Below the pieces are notes generated by a model, which saw only the letters and a list, made by a program, of their open reading frames with translations, did no database searches and was not told the DNA's origin. This document shows positions 35,693-45,236 of a stretch of DNA of 64,000 nt, one piece after another. The first letter of the stretch is position 1; each line of letters opens with the position of its first letter. The DNA comes from an uncultured Roseburia sp. (GTDB lineage Bacteria; Bacillota; Clostridia; Lachnospirales; Lachnospiraceae): the NCBI GenBank assembly GCA_947644305.1, contig CANRYS010000014.1, forward strand, positions 43,035 to 107,034. Reading direction: 5' to 3'. A program made the position numbers and the translations under genes.

Positions 35693-37292
35693 CCACTATA
35701 TGCTCCCTTCTGTATTTTGAAGGAGACACACCAAACTTACGCTTAAACACATAACTAAAATAATTCGGGTCTGTGTACCCGACATTTTTTGCAATGATAT
35801 AACTTTTCTCATTTGTCTCGATTAACTGCTGCGACGCCCGTTCCATCCGATAATCCGTCAGATACCGGATAAAGGAGTTCCCTGTCTCTTTCTTGAAAAC
35901 ACTGGAAAAATAAGAATTTGACACACCCAGCACCTCACAGACACGATCCAGGGAAAGATCTTCATCCCCATAGTTGTGACGAACGTACTCCTCTGCTTTT
36001 GTCACAAAGGATCTGGTGGACTTCTTTCGCGCAAGAATCAGTTTTTCGCGAAAGGAGAGGCTGCAGTCTATCAGCCATTTCCTGAACTCAGCCGGCTCCA
36101 GGTCAAATATGCTACTGTAAAATTTTCGGATATCCTGCGAAAAATCCACCGCCGAAATATCATTATTTAACGCAAAACGATACAATGTACTCACCAGCTC
36201 CATCATGTCAACATGGTGCTGCTGTAAAGATTTGTTGGGAAAGGCTGTGTGCTTCAGATACCTGTCTGCTGCCTGGATCACTTCTTTTTCCGAACCCAGC
36301 CGGATCATTTTAAAAAGATTAGACATCTCGACGTCATTCGCTGGGCCAGGCTGGATGATTTCTCCGGGAACCACCTCCTGCATATTGATGGCTCTGGCGG
36401 CACCGTAGATCACCCGGTATGACACAGCCTCCCTGGCACCGATGAAAGATTGTGACAGCGCTAAAATGGAATCGCAAACCGGGCCAATCCCCACCGTGAC
36501 AACAGCCCCTATGATACTCTGGGCGTACTTGCAGAACCGGTCACACTCATCCGTCAGTTCTGACACCTCATTTTCTGTCGTGAGCTGCGAGATCAAAATC
36601 GTATTTCCAAGGTAAGAAAAACATTTAGCACGCCATTTTTCTGCCAACCGCTCTTTTGCCTGCTTGTGTACCGAGGTAGCGAGCAGAAGAGGATTCATAT
36701 GTGCGGGCACCTGGCTAGAAGATGTATGGATCACAAGGCAGCAGAAAAATGGTCCGGGAAAAGAGAGCTGGTAATCGGAAAGATAACCTGAGATTTCTTC
36801 TTCCTGTATGCTGCCTTCGATAAGTGACGTATAGAAGTTTGCCTGCAAAAGAGGAAGCGAATCCATATAATATTTCTGAAGGATTTCCACGTTTCTCTTA
36901 TCACTGATCTCCTGATCCAGTTTTATCTTCAGCTTCGTAAATACATTGGTTAATTCTACTGAATTCACGGGCTTTAGAATATATTCCTCCACCTCCAGGT
37001 GCACCGCCCCTTTGGCATACTCAAATTCATCGAATCCGGTAAAAAACAGGATTTTTGTGGCAGGATATTCTGCCTTGATGCGGCGTGACAGTTCCATGCC
37101 GTCCATAAACGGCATTCGGATATCTGTCATCACTACATCCGGCTGAAATTCCTCAACCATCTCTAAGGCCTTTGCCCCGTTATTGGCATGTCCCACCACA
37201 GAAAATCCAAGTCCTTCCCAGTTGATCTTCCGCATTATGACATGGATCACTTCTTCTTCATCGTCCACCAGAAGTACTGAATAATTATCCAT
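35682..37292 (-). CDS. AraC-type response regulator (YesN type)
   Basis: 536 residues. The N-terminal receiver (1-125) has the acidic VLLVDDEEE pair, the phospho-acceptor Asp in PDVVMTDIRMPFMDG, and the Lys in YILKPVNSVE. A long variable middle region follows, then two AraC helix-turn-helix motifs at the C-terminus (LSLDRVCEVLGVSNSYFSSV and YIIAKNVGYTDPNYFSYVFK). The start at 37292 sits 5 bases after GGGAGG. It lies between mglC (45 bp) and its kinase and probably activates the mgl and perhaps gal promoters. Confidence 0.93.
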   Translation of the reverse strand: MDNYSVLLVDDEEEVIHVIMRKINWEGLGFSVVGHANNGAKALEMVEEFQPDVVMTDIRMPFMDGMELSRRIKAEYPATKILFFTGFDEFEYAKGAVHLEVEEYILKPVNSVELTNVFTKLKIKLDQEISDKRNVEILQKYYMDSLPLLQANFYTSLIEGSIQEEEISGYLSDYQLSFPGPFFCCLVIHTSSSQVPAHMNPLLLATSVHKQAKERLAEKWRAKCFSYLGNTILISQLTTENEVSELTDECDRFCKYAQSIIGAVVTVGIGPVCDSILALSQSFIGAREAVSYRVIYGAARAINMQEVVPGEIIQPGPANDVEMSNLFKMIRLGSEKEVIQAADRYLKHTAFPNKSLQQHHVDMMELVSTLYRFALNNDISAVDFSQDIRKFYSSIFDLEPAEFRKWLIDCSLSFREKLILARKKSTRSFVTKAEEYVRHNYGDEDLSLDRVCEVLGVSNSYFSSVFKKETGNSFIRYLTDYRMERASQQLIETNEKSYIIAKNVGYTDPNYFSYVFKRKFGVSPSKYRREHIVGED

Positions 37293-37337
37293 ATAGCCTC
37301 CCATGCAGTATTTTGTACACCAGTCGTTTCTTCCCTT

Positions 37338-38864
37338 CTATTTTTTCTGTACATATTTTAGACAATCCAGTGTAACTGCCACAAGGATAATGATACCAGA
37401 GAATACAAACTGCAGATTCGTATCAATTCCAAGAATCGTCAGGGAATAGGTCAGCGCTGTAAAAATAATTACACCGACTACGACGCCAGAGATCTTTCCT
37501 ATACCACCGGTAAAAGATACACCTCCTACCACGCAGGCTGCGATGGCATCCATCTCCCAGCCCTGGCCATAGGCAGCAGAACCGGACCCTACCATTCTCG
37601 CACATTCCAGCCAAGAACCAAAACCATACAGAATACCAGCCATAATGAAGGCGCCTACGGTTACTTTAAATACCGAAATACCGGAAACAGAAGCTGCTTC
37701 TGGGTTTCCACCCACCGCATACAGATTTTTACCAAAGGTGGTCTTATTCCAGATAAACCACACAATTACGACTGCTGCCGCCGCCCAGAGGATAATCGTT
37801 GGAAATCCATTTACTTTCGGGATAATCATATTCGGAATCACGGGTTCGATAGCTCCGAAAGAAACACCCTTGGTTGCATAGGTGACAAGTCCAAAGATCA
37901 CCAGCATGTTCGCCATCGTTGAAATAAAAGGATGCATCTTGAATTTCGCTGTAAAGAAACCTGCGATGGCGGTAAAGATCGTACACAGAAGGATACAGAC
38001 AACCAGCGCGAAGATCACCCTCAAAGCGATGGGCATCTGTGTAAAATCAAAAACATGTCCAAATACAGAACCGGTATTGATCCCCTGATGCATAATAATC
38101 GTCGCTGCGGTCATTCCCATACCCACCATACGGCCAATGGAAAGGTCGGTACCGGTAAGAAGGATCAATCCTGCCACACCCAGGGCAAGAAACATTCTGG
38201 GGGAGGCCTGCTGCAAGATATTCAGAACATTGTTGTAGGTCAGCAGCGGTGCATTTTTCACCATCGGTGTGATGATACACAGCATGATAAAGATCAGGGC
38301 GATGGCAATATACAATCCATTCTGCAGAAGAAAGGTTCTGCGATTAAAGGTATATTTATAATTCTCCCATTTCTGTGCTATGGACTCCCCAATGGTAAAC
38401 TTTGACATACGAAGCAGGTCAATCAGATGAAATTTGTATGTGTACGCCGCATGTCTCCGGTCTTTAATCTGTTGAAGATCTTTATCTCTCTTTATCTTTG
38501 CGTCAAACAGCCGGTTTTTGTAAACGTATTTCTCATCCTTGATCTCCTGGCTGTCAGAAAGCTTTTGCATGATCTGTTCATGCTCCTGCTTCAGTTCAGC
38601 AATCTTACTGTCATAATTGCTCTTAACCTCCGCCTTTTCCAGCTCGCAGCCTGCCTTTACTTTCTGGTAGTATTCCGAATCAAAATGCTTGCTCAGATAG
38701 CCTTCGGCATCCTGGATCAGCTTTGAAATCTCTCCCTTATTTGGTGATTCCTCTGCCCTGAGATCGTCAATCCTTTCCTGGATCTTGCCAACGTAATCTT
38801 CGATCGGCTTCCTCAGCTGCATTTCCTCTTCTGCTGTAAGAATCTTACTTTTTTCATTTGTCAT
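37338..38864 (-). CDS. mglC: Galactose/methyl-galactoside ABC transporter permease with long N-terminal extension
   Basis: 508 residues; ordinary MglC has about 336. Residues 1-180 are a charged, helical, cytosolic extension with coiled-coil character (for example LKQEHEQIMQKLSDSQEIKD) that I do not recognise. From about 183 on it is a standard BPD_transp_2 permease with 8-10 membrane helices (LFLALGVAGLILLTGTDLSI, GGNPEAASVSGI, CVVGGVSFTGGIG). It lies 18 bp behind mglA. The extension could tether or regulate the ATPase. The open frame is unbroken and starts with a GGGAG site. Confidence 0.92.
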   Translation of the reverse strand: MTNEKSKILTAEEEMQLRKPIEDYVGKIQERIDDLRAEESPNKGEISKLIQDAEGYLSKHFDSEYYQKVKAGCELEKAEVKSNYDSKIAELKQEHEQIMQKLSDSQEIKDEKYVYKNRLFDAKIKRDKDLQQIKDRRHAAYTYKFHLIDLLRMSKFTIGESIAQKWENYKYTFNRRTFLLQNGLYIAIALIFIMLCIITPMVKNAPLLTYNNVLNILQQASPRMFLALGVAGLILLTGTDLSIGRMVGMGMTAATIIMHQGINTGSVFGHVFDFTQMPIALRVIFALVVCILLCTIFTAIAGFFTAKFKMHPFISTMANMLVIFGLVTYATKGVSFGAIEPVIPNMIIPKVNGFPTIILWAAAAVVIVWFIWNKTTFGKNLYAVGGNPEAASVSGISVFKVTVGAFIMAGILYGFGSWLECARMVGSGSAAYGQGWEMDAIAACVVGGVSFTGGIGKISGVVVGVIIFTALTYSLTILGIDTNLQFVFSGIIILVAVTLDCLKYVQKK

Positions 38865-38882
38865 ATCTATTCATCTCCCTTT

Positions 38883-40391
38883 TTATAGGTATTTTGCACT
38901 GAGTTTTAAAAGTTCTTCCTGATCTGTCTCATTGGTATTGACGATACCAGAAAGACGTCCGTTTGACATGACGCCAATACGGTTTGTGATCCCAAGGATC
39001 TCCGGCATCTCAGAAGAAACGACGATAATGGTCTTTCCCTGTTTTGCCATATTGATAATCAATTCATAAATCTCATATTTCGCTCCTACATCAATTCCCC
39101 TGGTTGGTTCATCCATCATAAATACCTCTGGACTTCGTTCCAGCCATTTTCCCATAATTACCTTCTGCTGGTTCCCTCCTGACAGACTGGAGATCATATC
39201 TTCCGGTCCCATACATTTCGTATGCATGATGTCAATCTGCCTTGTGGTTGCCCTGTTCATTTTCGGATTTGAGAGCGCCACCCCGGAGCGGTACTGTTTC
39301 AGGTTGGCAATGGTGGTATTGAAGATCAAATCACCTTTCAGAAAGAGTCCATTCGCTTTCCGTTCCTCTGTGATCATGGCAAAACCGTGATCCATGGCAT
39401 CCTTCGCACTGCTAAAATTCATAAGGCGATCCTTAAAGTAAACACGCCCAGCCGCCCTAGTACGAACACCAAAGATCGTCTCCAGAAGCTCCGTACGCCC
39501 GGCGCCCACCAGTCCATACAAACCAAATATCTCTCCTTCCCTAACGTCGAAGGAAATATCCTGCAAATTAGGTTCAAACTTTGTGGACAGATGTTGCACC
39601 GATAGAACAACATCTCCTGGCGTATTGTCAACCTGTGGAAAACGATTTTCAAGAGAACGTCCCACCATCGCTGCGATCAGCTCATTCATATCCGTATCTT
39701 TGCTGTTTTTCGTCATAACAAGATTTCCATCCCGAAGAACTGAAATTTCATCACAAATCTCAAAAATCTCATCCATCTTGTGGGAAATATAGACAAGGGA
39801 GATCCCCTGTTTTTTCAGCATCCGCATCATCTCAAAGAGCTTATCCACTTCCTGTACAGTAAGAGAAGAAGTAGGTTCGTCCAGAACGATAACCCTGGAA
39901 TGATAAGAAATGGCTTTGGCGATCTCACACATCTGCCTCTGAGATACGGACATATTCCGCATGGGCTGGGTGAGATCAACGGTCATCCCCAGTTTTCTGA
40001 AAAGTTCAGAAGCCTCTCTTTTCATTTTCCCCTCGTCCACTACCCCCATGGAATTCCTGGGATAGCGCCCCAGAAACAGATTGTCGATCACATTTCTTTC
40101 CAGGCATTGGTTCAGTTCTTGATGCACCATTGCAATGCCATTTTCAAGAGCATCTTTCGGTCCGGAAAAATTTACTTCTTTCCCCTCCAGAAATACCTTG
40201 CCCTCATCCTTTTGATACGTGCCAAAGAGACACTTCATCATCGTTGATTTGCCAGCGCCGTTTTCTCCCATCAGTCCCATAACCGTGCCCGGCTTCACGT
40301 CCAGATTGATACGATCCAGGACTCTGTTCCGGCCAAAGGACTTACTCATACCCCGTATTGACAGGATAATATCATTTTTTTTATCTGCCAT
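38883..40391 (-). CDS. mglA: Galactose/methyl-galactoside ABC transporter ATPase
   Basis: 502 residues made of two ABC domains, as in all sugar CUT2 transporters. First half: Walker A GENGAGKS, signature NMSVSQRQM, Walker B VIVLDEPTSSL. Second half: degenerate loop GLVGAGRTE, signature SLSGGNQQKV, Walker B VFMMDEPTRGIDVG. The start at 40391 (MADKKNDI) is preferred to an ATG 51 bases earlier that would lie in the leader. It powers uptake through MglC with MglB as binding protein. Confidence 0.95.
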   Translation of the reverse strand: MADKKNDIILSIRGMSKSFGRNRVLDRINLDVKPGTVMGLMGENGAGKSTMMKCLFGTYQKDEGKVFLEGKEVNFSGPKDALENGIAMVHQELNQCLERNVIDNLFLGRYPRNSMGVVDEGKMKREASELFRKLGMTVDLTQPMRNMSVSQRQMCEIAKAISYHSRVIVLDEPTSSLTVQEVDKLFEMMRMLKKQGISLVYISHKMDEIFEICDEISVLRDGNLVMTKNSKDTDMNELIAAMVGRSLENRFPQVDNTPGDVVLSVQHLSTKFEPNLQDISFDVREGEIFGLYGLVGAGRTELLETIFGVRTRAAGRVYFKDRLMNFSSAKDAMDHGFAMITEERKANGLFLKGDLIFNTTIANLKQYRSGVALSNPKMNRATTRQIDIMHTKCMGPEDMISSLSGGNQQKVIMGKWLERSPEVFMMDEPTRGIDVGAKYEIYELIINMAKQGKTIIVVSSEMPEILGITNRIGVMSNGRLSGIVNTNETDQEELLKLSAKYL

Positions 40392-40554
40392 AATTATAAC
40401 CGTGCCTTTCCGTAACCTGCAAACGTTTGACCGCAGGCACAAATTTGCCTGTGAAAAATTATATTTTCACAAATTCACCCCTGTAACTGTATGCTGATCT
40501 ATCTCCATGACAACACAATTGGGGAGAATCTCTTCTCCCCAGATTGACCACGGA

Positions 40555-41847
40555 TCACTGATTCAATAACGCGGTATAAGAAGCTGCGTTATCCGTCTTA
40601 ACCATATTGATGGCAAAGGCATCGTACTGACCCGGATTTCCAAGACGGTTTGTAATGTTCGACTCGGTCTGACCGTCACCGCCAATATAATCAACCTCGA
40701 GATTGAGCAGATCGTCATATTTCTGAAGAAGCGGCTGATAGGTCGAACTCAGAAAGTTGTCGGAAGAATTGTAAATGTTCAACCATACTTTCTTCACTGC
40801 ACTCTTACCTTTATCAAGTTGCTTGGATACTGGTTCATAAACCTTAGTAGAGTCTGTGAAATCCTGATAATTCTCACCTGTCACTGCCACATTCAGCGCA
40901 TAATAGGAACGCTCGTCCTCTTTGTAGGTGTATACCTCTTTTGTCAACACATTGCCTGCTTCATCTGCCGTACCGATCCCTGTATCTATATCTACCCCAT
41001 CCAGTGCATTGCGGAGAACGCGAAGTGTCAGATATGCCTGTACATCTGCATGCTGGCTGATGGTTCCACCATATCCTTCCGCGATAGCCGCAACAGCGTC
41101 ATTATTCGCATCATATCCAAACGTAGGAACTTTGTTATCCTTAGACCATGCATTGAACATGGACATACCCATTCCATCGTTATTCGAAACTACTACATCG
41201 ATCTCTTTCCCAAAAGACGAGGACCATGTCCCAATGGCGTTTCCGGCTGTAGCGGCATCCCATGTTGCACCAGCCGAGTTCTTCATCTCCTGAGAAGCGA
41301 GTTCGCGGACTACATATTTCTTTCCGCCGATCTCCAGTGAACCATCCTTCACAGCGGAAGCTTTTCCGTCGACATTGGTTCCCACTGGCTCACTATTGAT
41401 ATCGCCGTCTTTGTCTACCCCTGTACCAAGCGCCTTACGAACACCTCTTGTACGTGCAATGGAGTCATTGTGTCCGATATCTCCGATAGCAAGTACATAA
41501 CCAATTACCCCATCGCCATTGCGGTCGATCTTATCGATGTTCTTCTCGATATAATCTTTCACCATCGTTCCCTGGAGCTCGGCACCCTGATTGGCATCAA
41601 AGCCTACATAATAGGTATCCTTGTTAAATGACATGGCTGCCTTGTCCAGTTCTCCAGTGGAGCTGTTGGATGGCTGACGGTTATACCATACCAACGGTTT
41701 GTCTTTGTTGGCTACTGTTGAAGTACTGCCTCCATCTGCTGTTGTACCTGAACCACCTGACGTGTTGTCACCGCCATTTCCTCCACAGGCTGTGAGCGAA
41801 AGTCCAAGTACCATTGCCATTGTTAAACAAAGTATTTTTTTCTTCAT
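40555..41847 (-). CDS. mglB: Galactose-binding lipoprotein of the Mgl transporter
   Basis: 430-residue lipoprotein: signal peptide with lipobox LTACGGN at about 17-23, a Gly/Ser/Thr-rich linker, then a type 1 binding fold (VWYNRQPSNSST, YYVGFDANQGAELQGTM, IDRNGDGVIGYVLAIGDIGH, VVSNNDGMGMSMFNAW, FGYDANNDAVAAI). The DRNGDG stretch resembles the Ca-binding loop of MglB. It is longer than E. coli MglB because of internal insertions and a C-terminal addition. First gene of the leftward operon; 163 bp to mglA allows stronger mglB expression. Confidence 0.93.
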   Translation of the reverse strand: MKKKILCLTMAMVLGLSLTACGGNGGDNTSGGSGTTADGGSTSTVANKDKPLVWYNRQPSNSSTGELDKAAMSFNKDTYYVGFDANQGAELQGTMVKDYIEKNIDKIDRNGDGVIGYVLAIGDIGHNDSIARTRGVRKALGTGVDKDGDINSEPVGTNVDGKASAVKDGSLEIGGKKYVVRELASQEMKNSAGATWDAATAGNAIGTWSSSFGKEIDVVVSNNDGMGMSMFNAWSKDNKVPTFGYDANNDAVAAIAEGYGGTISQHADVQAYLTLRVLRNALDGVDIDTGIGTADEAGNVLTKEVYTYKEDERSYYALNVAVTGENYQDFTDSTKVYEPVSKQLDKGKSAVKKVWLNIYNSSDNFLSSTYQPLLQKYDDLLNLEVDYIGGDGQTESNITNRLGNPGQYDAFAINMVKTDNAASYTALLNQ

Positions 41848-42056
41848 TTTCTTTCTCCCTTCTGGCACACTGTGCGCGTGTCTTTTGTTGATATTGACAG
41901 TATATCCAATACGATAAAAAGAAAACATAGAATTTTTTTTGTTTCACATTAAAAATTTTGAGATTTTTTACTATTCAGCATTCATAATGTGTTATAATTT
42001 GTATATCAGTCCAAAATTTTAATTTTGTTAAATTTTTTTAAAAGGAGGATAAAGTG

Positions 42057-42614
42057 ATGGGATTTTTTAACAGAACAAAGGAGGAACCGGAAGTAACTTT
42101 GCCGATAAATGATGCGGAGCGTTGGATCGCTGGAACTTATGCCATATGGTCAGAGTATTGCGGGGGCAGCTACAAATATCTCGGTGGTTATGAGAAAACA
42201 AAGTCAAATGCGAAAATGATCAGCCGGGTACTGCGGGGAGACTGGATGGTGAAGGACCACGACAGCGGTGTGGAGATGATAGAGTATTTACTGAAAAATG
42301 CCGGTTCTAAAGATGGAGCGGAAGACACTTCGGTGGATACAACCGCCTTTGATTATGCCTGTGCCTGCAATATGTGTGGCAGAATGTTTATAGCGGGATA
42401 TTTTACCAGGGAGGAATCCATCCGTTATGCGACGGAAGCCGCAAAGAAAATTCAGGAGAAATACCATTCCTGGGAGGAATACTTTAAGGCTTACATAATC
42501 GGTGCGGCAGGCGGTTCTAATATTAAAGAAATTGCTCCCTTTGAAACTGCCTATAAAAAATTCAGGCAAAATTCGGACAGTCCTCTTCATCTGGCGTGGG
42601 ATACGAGATTATAA
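42057..42614 (+). CDS. DUF1266-like protein
   Basis: 185-residue cytosolic protein. The segments AERWIAGTYAIWSEYCGGSY, DYACACNMCGRMFIAGYF, and SWEEYFKAYIIGA resemble DUF1266 proteins (YbeR/YbeU type), which have no known function and often sit near polymorphic toxins. A perfect AAAGGAGG precedes the ATG at 42057. It is divergent from mglB; the 209-bp gap carries a TATAAT near 41994. Confidence 0.55.
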   Translation: MGFFNRTKEEPEVTLPINDAERWIAGTYAIWSEYCGGSYKYLGGYEKTKSNAKMISRVLRGDWMVKDHDSGVEMIEYLLKNAGSKDGAEDTSVDTTAFDYACACNMCGRMFIAGYFTREESIRYATEAAKKIQEKYHSWEEYFKAYIIGAAGGSNIKEIAPFETAYKKFRQNSDSPLHLAWDTRL

Positions 42615-42659
42615 GGTCAGGAGGCTTGGAAGAATGAGTATATTTTGAGGGGGATGAAT

Positions 42660-43091
42660 ATGGCAAAAAATAATGTTTTTTTAGGACAGCTCAATCACAT
42701 TGAGTTTGTTGTTATTTTTACAAAATATCAAAACAAATGGGTGTATTGCTGGCATAAAAAAAGAGAAAGCTATGAACATCCAGGCGGACATGTTGAACAA
42801 GGTGAAACACCTATGCAGGCTGCTAAAAGAGAATTATATGAAGAAACAGGTATTACGGACTGTAAAATAATCCCACTATGGGATTATGAACAGATATGGG
42901 ATGATGGAATAGGAAAAAATAATGGCAGGGTATATGTAGCAATAGCTAATTCTCTTGGCAAATTACCGGAGAGTGAAATGGATCGAATAGAGCTGTTTGA
43001 TTCTGTTCCAGAAAACTATACTTATAACAGAGAAGAGGAAAAAAATGATTTAGAGAAAATCCAAAAAATGCTAAATGCTTATGAGGAGTAA
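42660..43091 (+). CDS. NUDIX hydrolase
   Basis: 143 residues with a complete NUDIX box, GGHVEQGETP...RELYEETGI, preceded by WVYCWHKKRESYEHPG. It hydrolyses an unspecified nucleoside-diphosphate-linked compound. The start at 42660 is set by the GAGGGGG site 6 bases upstream. The next gene, a histidine phosphatase, starts on its stop codon (TAATG), so the two are translationally coupled and probably act on the same metabolite. AT content is higher than in the mgl genes. Confidence 0.9.
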   Translation: MAKNNVFLGQLNHIEFVVIFTKYQNKWVYCWHKKRESYEHPGGHVEQGETPMQAAKRELYEETGITDCKIIPLWDYEQIWDDGIGKNNGRVYVAIANSLGKLPESEMDRIELFDSVPENYTYNREEEKNDLEKIQKMLNAYEE

Positions 43092-43624
43092 TGGGTATGA
43101 CAAAATTTTTATTTGTCAGGCATGGGGAACCTGATTATTCAAGTGTAGCTGAGTGGGCACATATACCGATGGGAAAAAACCTTGCTGGACTGTCAGAAAA
43201 TGGTAAACGGCAGATTAAAAATAGCTGCGAGTTGTTAGCGAAATATGATGTTGATATTATAGTTTCTTCACCATTTACAAGAACAATGCAAGGCGCAGCT
43301 ATAATGTCGAAACAATTGAATGCGGACGTTGAAGTAGAACGCGATTTGTATGAGTGGCAAGCTGATCTGACATATTCTATAACTGACGATCAGGAATTAC
43401 TCATGTTATGCCAGGAACATGATCACATGAATGGAGTTTATCCCAGTGGTGAGATTAAAGTGTGGGAAAGCACGGAGATGGTTAGAGATAGAGTTTTAGC
43501 GTGCTTAAAGAAGTATTGCAAATATAAATGTGTAGTAATATCAGGACATGCAATGATGATGCAGGCTGTTTTGGGTATCACTACTCCGATAGATTATGGG
43601 CAGATTTTAACATTTGAAATGTAG
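43091..43624 (+). CDS. Histidine phosphatase family protein
   Basis: 177-residue phosphoglycerate-mutase-like phosphatase. The catalytic motif is LFVRHGEPDYSS (His, Arg) near the start, IIVSSPFTRTMQGA follows, and the second histidine is in VISGHAMMMQA. The ATG at 43091 overlaps the stop of the NUDIX gene; an alternative ATG lies 6 bases on. Substrate unknown; coupling with the NUDIX enzyme suggests nucleotide or sugar-nucleotide salvage. Confidence 0.88.
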   Translation: MGMTKFLFVRHGEPDYSSVAEWAHIPMGKNLAGLSENGKRQIKNSCELLAKYDVDIIVSSPFTRTMQGAAIMSKQLNADVEVERDLYEWQADLTYSITDDQELLMLCQEHDHMNGVYPSGEIKVWESTEMVRDRVLACLKKYCKYKCVVISGHAMMMQAVLGITTPIDYGQILTFEM

Positions 43625-43772
43625 AGTAAAGTTGTTATTTTTGGAGAGACTTTCAAGTTTTGTGCAAACTCAAAAAACGGGACTTTGAAAAAATCTCCGT
43701 AAAAAAAGAATAGCAGTATTCCAAAAAGGTCTTCTATGATAAAATCAAATTATCAAAGGAGGCCTTTTTATT

Positions 43773-45017
43773 ATGGCAAACAAAAAGAGAGACGTGTACA
43801 AACCGAAACCAATGACAGAAGGGAAGAAAAACCTCATCCAGGGACTTTTACAGGAATACGATATCCAATCCGCAGAAGACATTCAGGATGCCCTCAAGGA
43901 TTTACTGTCCGGCACGATTCAGGGAATGCTGAAATCGGAGATGAATGAACATCTCGGCTACGACAAATATGAACGTTCTGAGGAACCGAATTACCGCAAT
44001 GGGACAAAACCAAAATCTGTCCGCAGCAAGTATGGGGAGTTTGAAATAGACGTGCCCCAAGACAGGCAGAGTACTTTTGAGCCTCAGGTTGTTCCAAAAC
44101 GGAAAAAAGACATATTCGGGATCGAGGACAAGATTATTTCCATGTACGCAAAGGGTATGACAACCACACAGATATCAGAAATGGTAGAGGACATCTATGG
44201 CTTTGAGATTAGCGAGGGAATGGTCTCGGATATCACGGACAAGCTGCTTCCGCAGATTGATGAGTGGCAGAACCGCCCGCTGTCAGATATATATCCCATT
44301 GTGTTTATTGATGCCATCCATTTTTCTGTCAGGGACGACGGGATTATCCGCAAGCTGGCAGCCTACGTTGTCCTCGGAATTAACGGGGACGGATATAAGG
44401 AGGTCATGACCATTGAAGTCGGAGAAAATGAAAGCAGCAAATACTGGCTTGGTGTGCTGAACAGCCTGAAAAACTGCGGAGTAAAGGACATCCTTATTCT
44501 CTGCTCGGATGGATTTGCGGGGCTGAAGGAAGCCGTCCAGACAGCATTCCCGGACACCGAGCACCAGCGTTGTATCGTACACATGGTAAGGAACACTCTG
44601 AAATATGTTGCCCACAAGGATATGAAGGTTTTTGCAAAAGATTTGAAGACAATCTATACTGCCTCGGATGAGGAAGCCGCCAGAGGTCGCCTGGAAGATG
44701 TTACAGAAAAATGGGAATCCCAATACCCCAACGCCATGAAGCGATGGCAGGGGAACTGGGATGTCATTACTCCGATTTTCAAGTTTTCAACGGAGGTCAG
44801 GAAGGCATTTTACACCACAAATGCGATTGAGAGTCTGAATTCTTCCTACCGGCGGCTGAACCGTCAGCGAAGCGTGTTCCCCTCCTCACAGGCACTGCTC
44901 AAGGCACTCTATGTGGCAACATTTGAGGCAACGAAGAAATGGACGATGCCGCTGCGGAACTGGGGAAAAGTAAGGGGTGAATTATCCATCATGATTCCGC
45001 ACAGATTATCGGATTAA
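43773..45017 (+). CDS. IS256 family transposase
   Basis: 414-residue mutator-type transposase, apparently intact. Seen: the N-terminal MLKSEMNEHLGYDKYER, YRNGTKPKSVRSKYGEFEID, the catalytic Asp residues in PIVFIDAIHFSVR and LCSDGFAGLKEAV, the HQRCIVHMVRN helix and the final Glu in TTNAIESLNSSYRRL. GGAGG lies 11 bases before the ATG. Base composition (more GC) differs sharply from the AT-rich genes on its right. Confidence 0.95.
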   Translation: MANKKRDVYKPKPMTEGKKNLIQGLLQEYDIQSAEDIQDALKDLLSGTIQGMLKSEMNEHLGYDKYERSEEPNYRNGTKPKSVRSKYGEFEIDVPQDRQSTFEPQVVPKRKKDIFGIEDKIISMYAKGMTTTQISEMVEDIYGFEISEGMVSDITDKLLPQIDEWQNRPLSDIYPIVFIDAIHFSVRDDGIIRKLAAYVVLGINGDGYKEVMTIEVGENESSKYWLGVLNSLKNCGVKDILILCSDGFAGLKEAVQTAFPDTEHQRCIVHMVRNTLKYVAHKDMKVFAKDLKTIYTASDEEAARGRLEDVTEKWESQYPNAMKRWQGNWDVITPIFKFSTEVRKAFYTTNAIESLNSSYRRLNRQRSVFPSSQALLKALYVATFEATKKWTMPLRNWGKVRGELSIMIPHRLSD

Positions 45018-45071
45018 GATTTCCCAAGCATTCGTTATTGACAGAAGTTATTGATAGGAATTATAGTAAAG

Positions 45072-45106
45072 AAGGACGGAAAACCAGTTTGGTCGTCCGT
45101 CCTTTT
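45072..45106 (+). terminator. Terminator behind the transposase gene
   Basis: AAGGACGGA / TCCGTCCTT stem with a 15-base loop, followed by TTT. Confidence 0.6.
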
Positions 45107-45188
45107 AAATCATTATCATAGAAGAACTGAATTTACAGAGAAAATGTCCGCACCCCCTTCCCTTTCACAGACTCGAAATATCCTTTTG

Positions 45189-45236
45189 CCACTTTTTCAC
45201 ACTTTAATTTTGAAATTGCATCATATCGTCCAAACA
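45189..45236 (-). pseudogene. N-terminal scrap of a paralogue of the MotA/FliG-like gene
   Basis: On the minus strand the frame reads RYDAISKLKCEKVAK, matching RLDAISKLKSEKVGQ at the start of the protein at 56480-57280. Over 44 bases (45189-45232 against 57217-57260) the DNA differs at only about four positions. The IS256 end lies immediately past it, and the reading continues a few codons into the IS end before stopping. It is the truncated start of a second copy. Confidence 0.75.

Larger units (their letters stand above)
43643..45165 (+). mobile_element. IS256-family insertion sequence
   Basis: One transposase gene flanked by imperfect inverted ends. Both sides share TTCTATGATAA facing inwards (left about 43731-43742, right about 45110-45122) and an outer TCTC(C/T)GTAAA (left near 43694, right near 45135). 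The right tip is about 45160-45165; the left tip is either about 43643 or about 43678, which I cannot settle. No target duplication is obvious. It separates the DUF1266/NUDIX genes from the AT-rich RiPP island. Confidence 0.75.
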
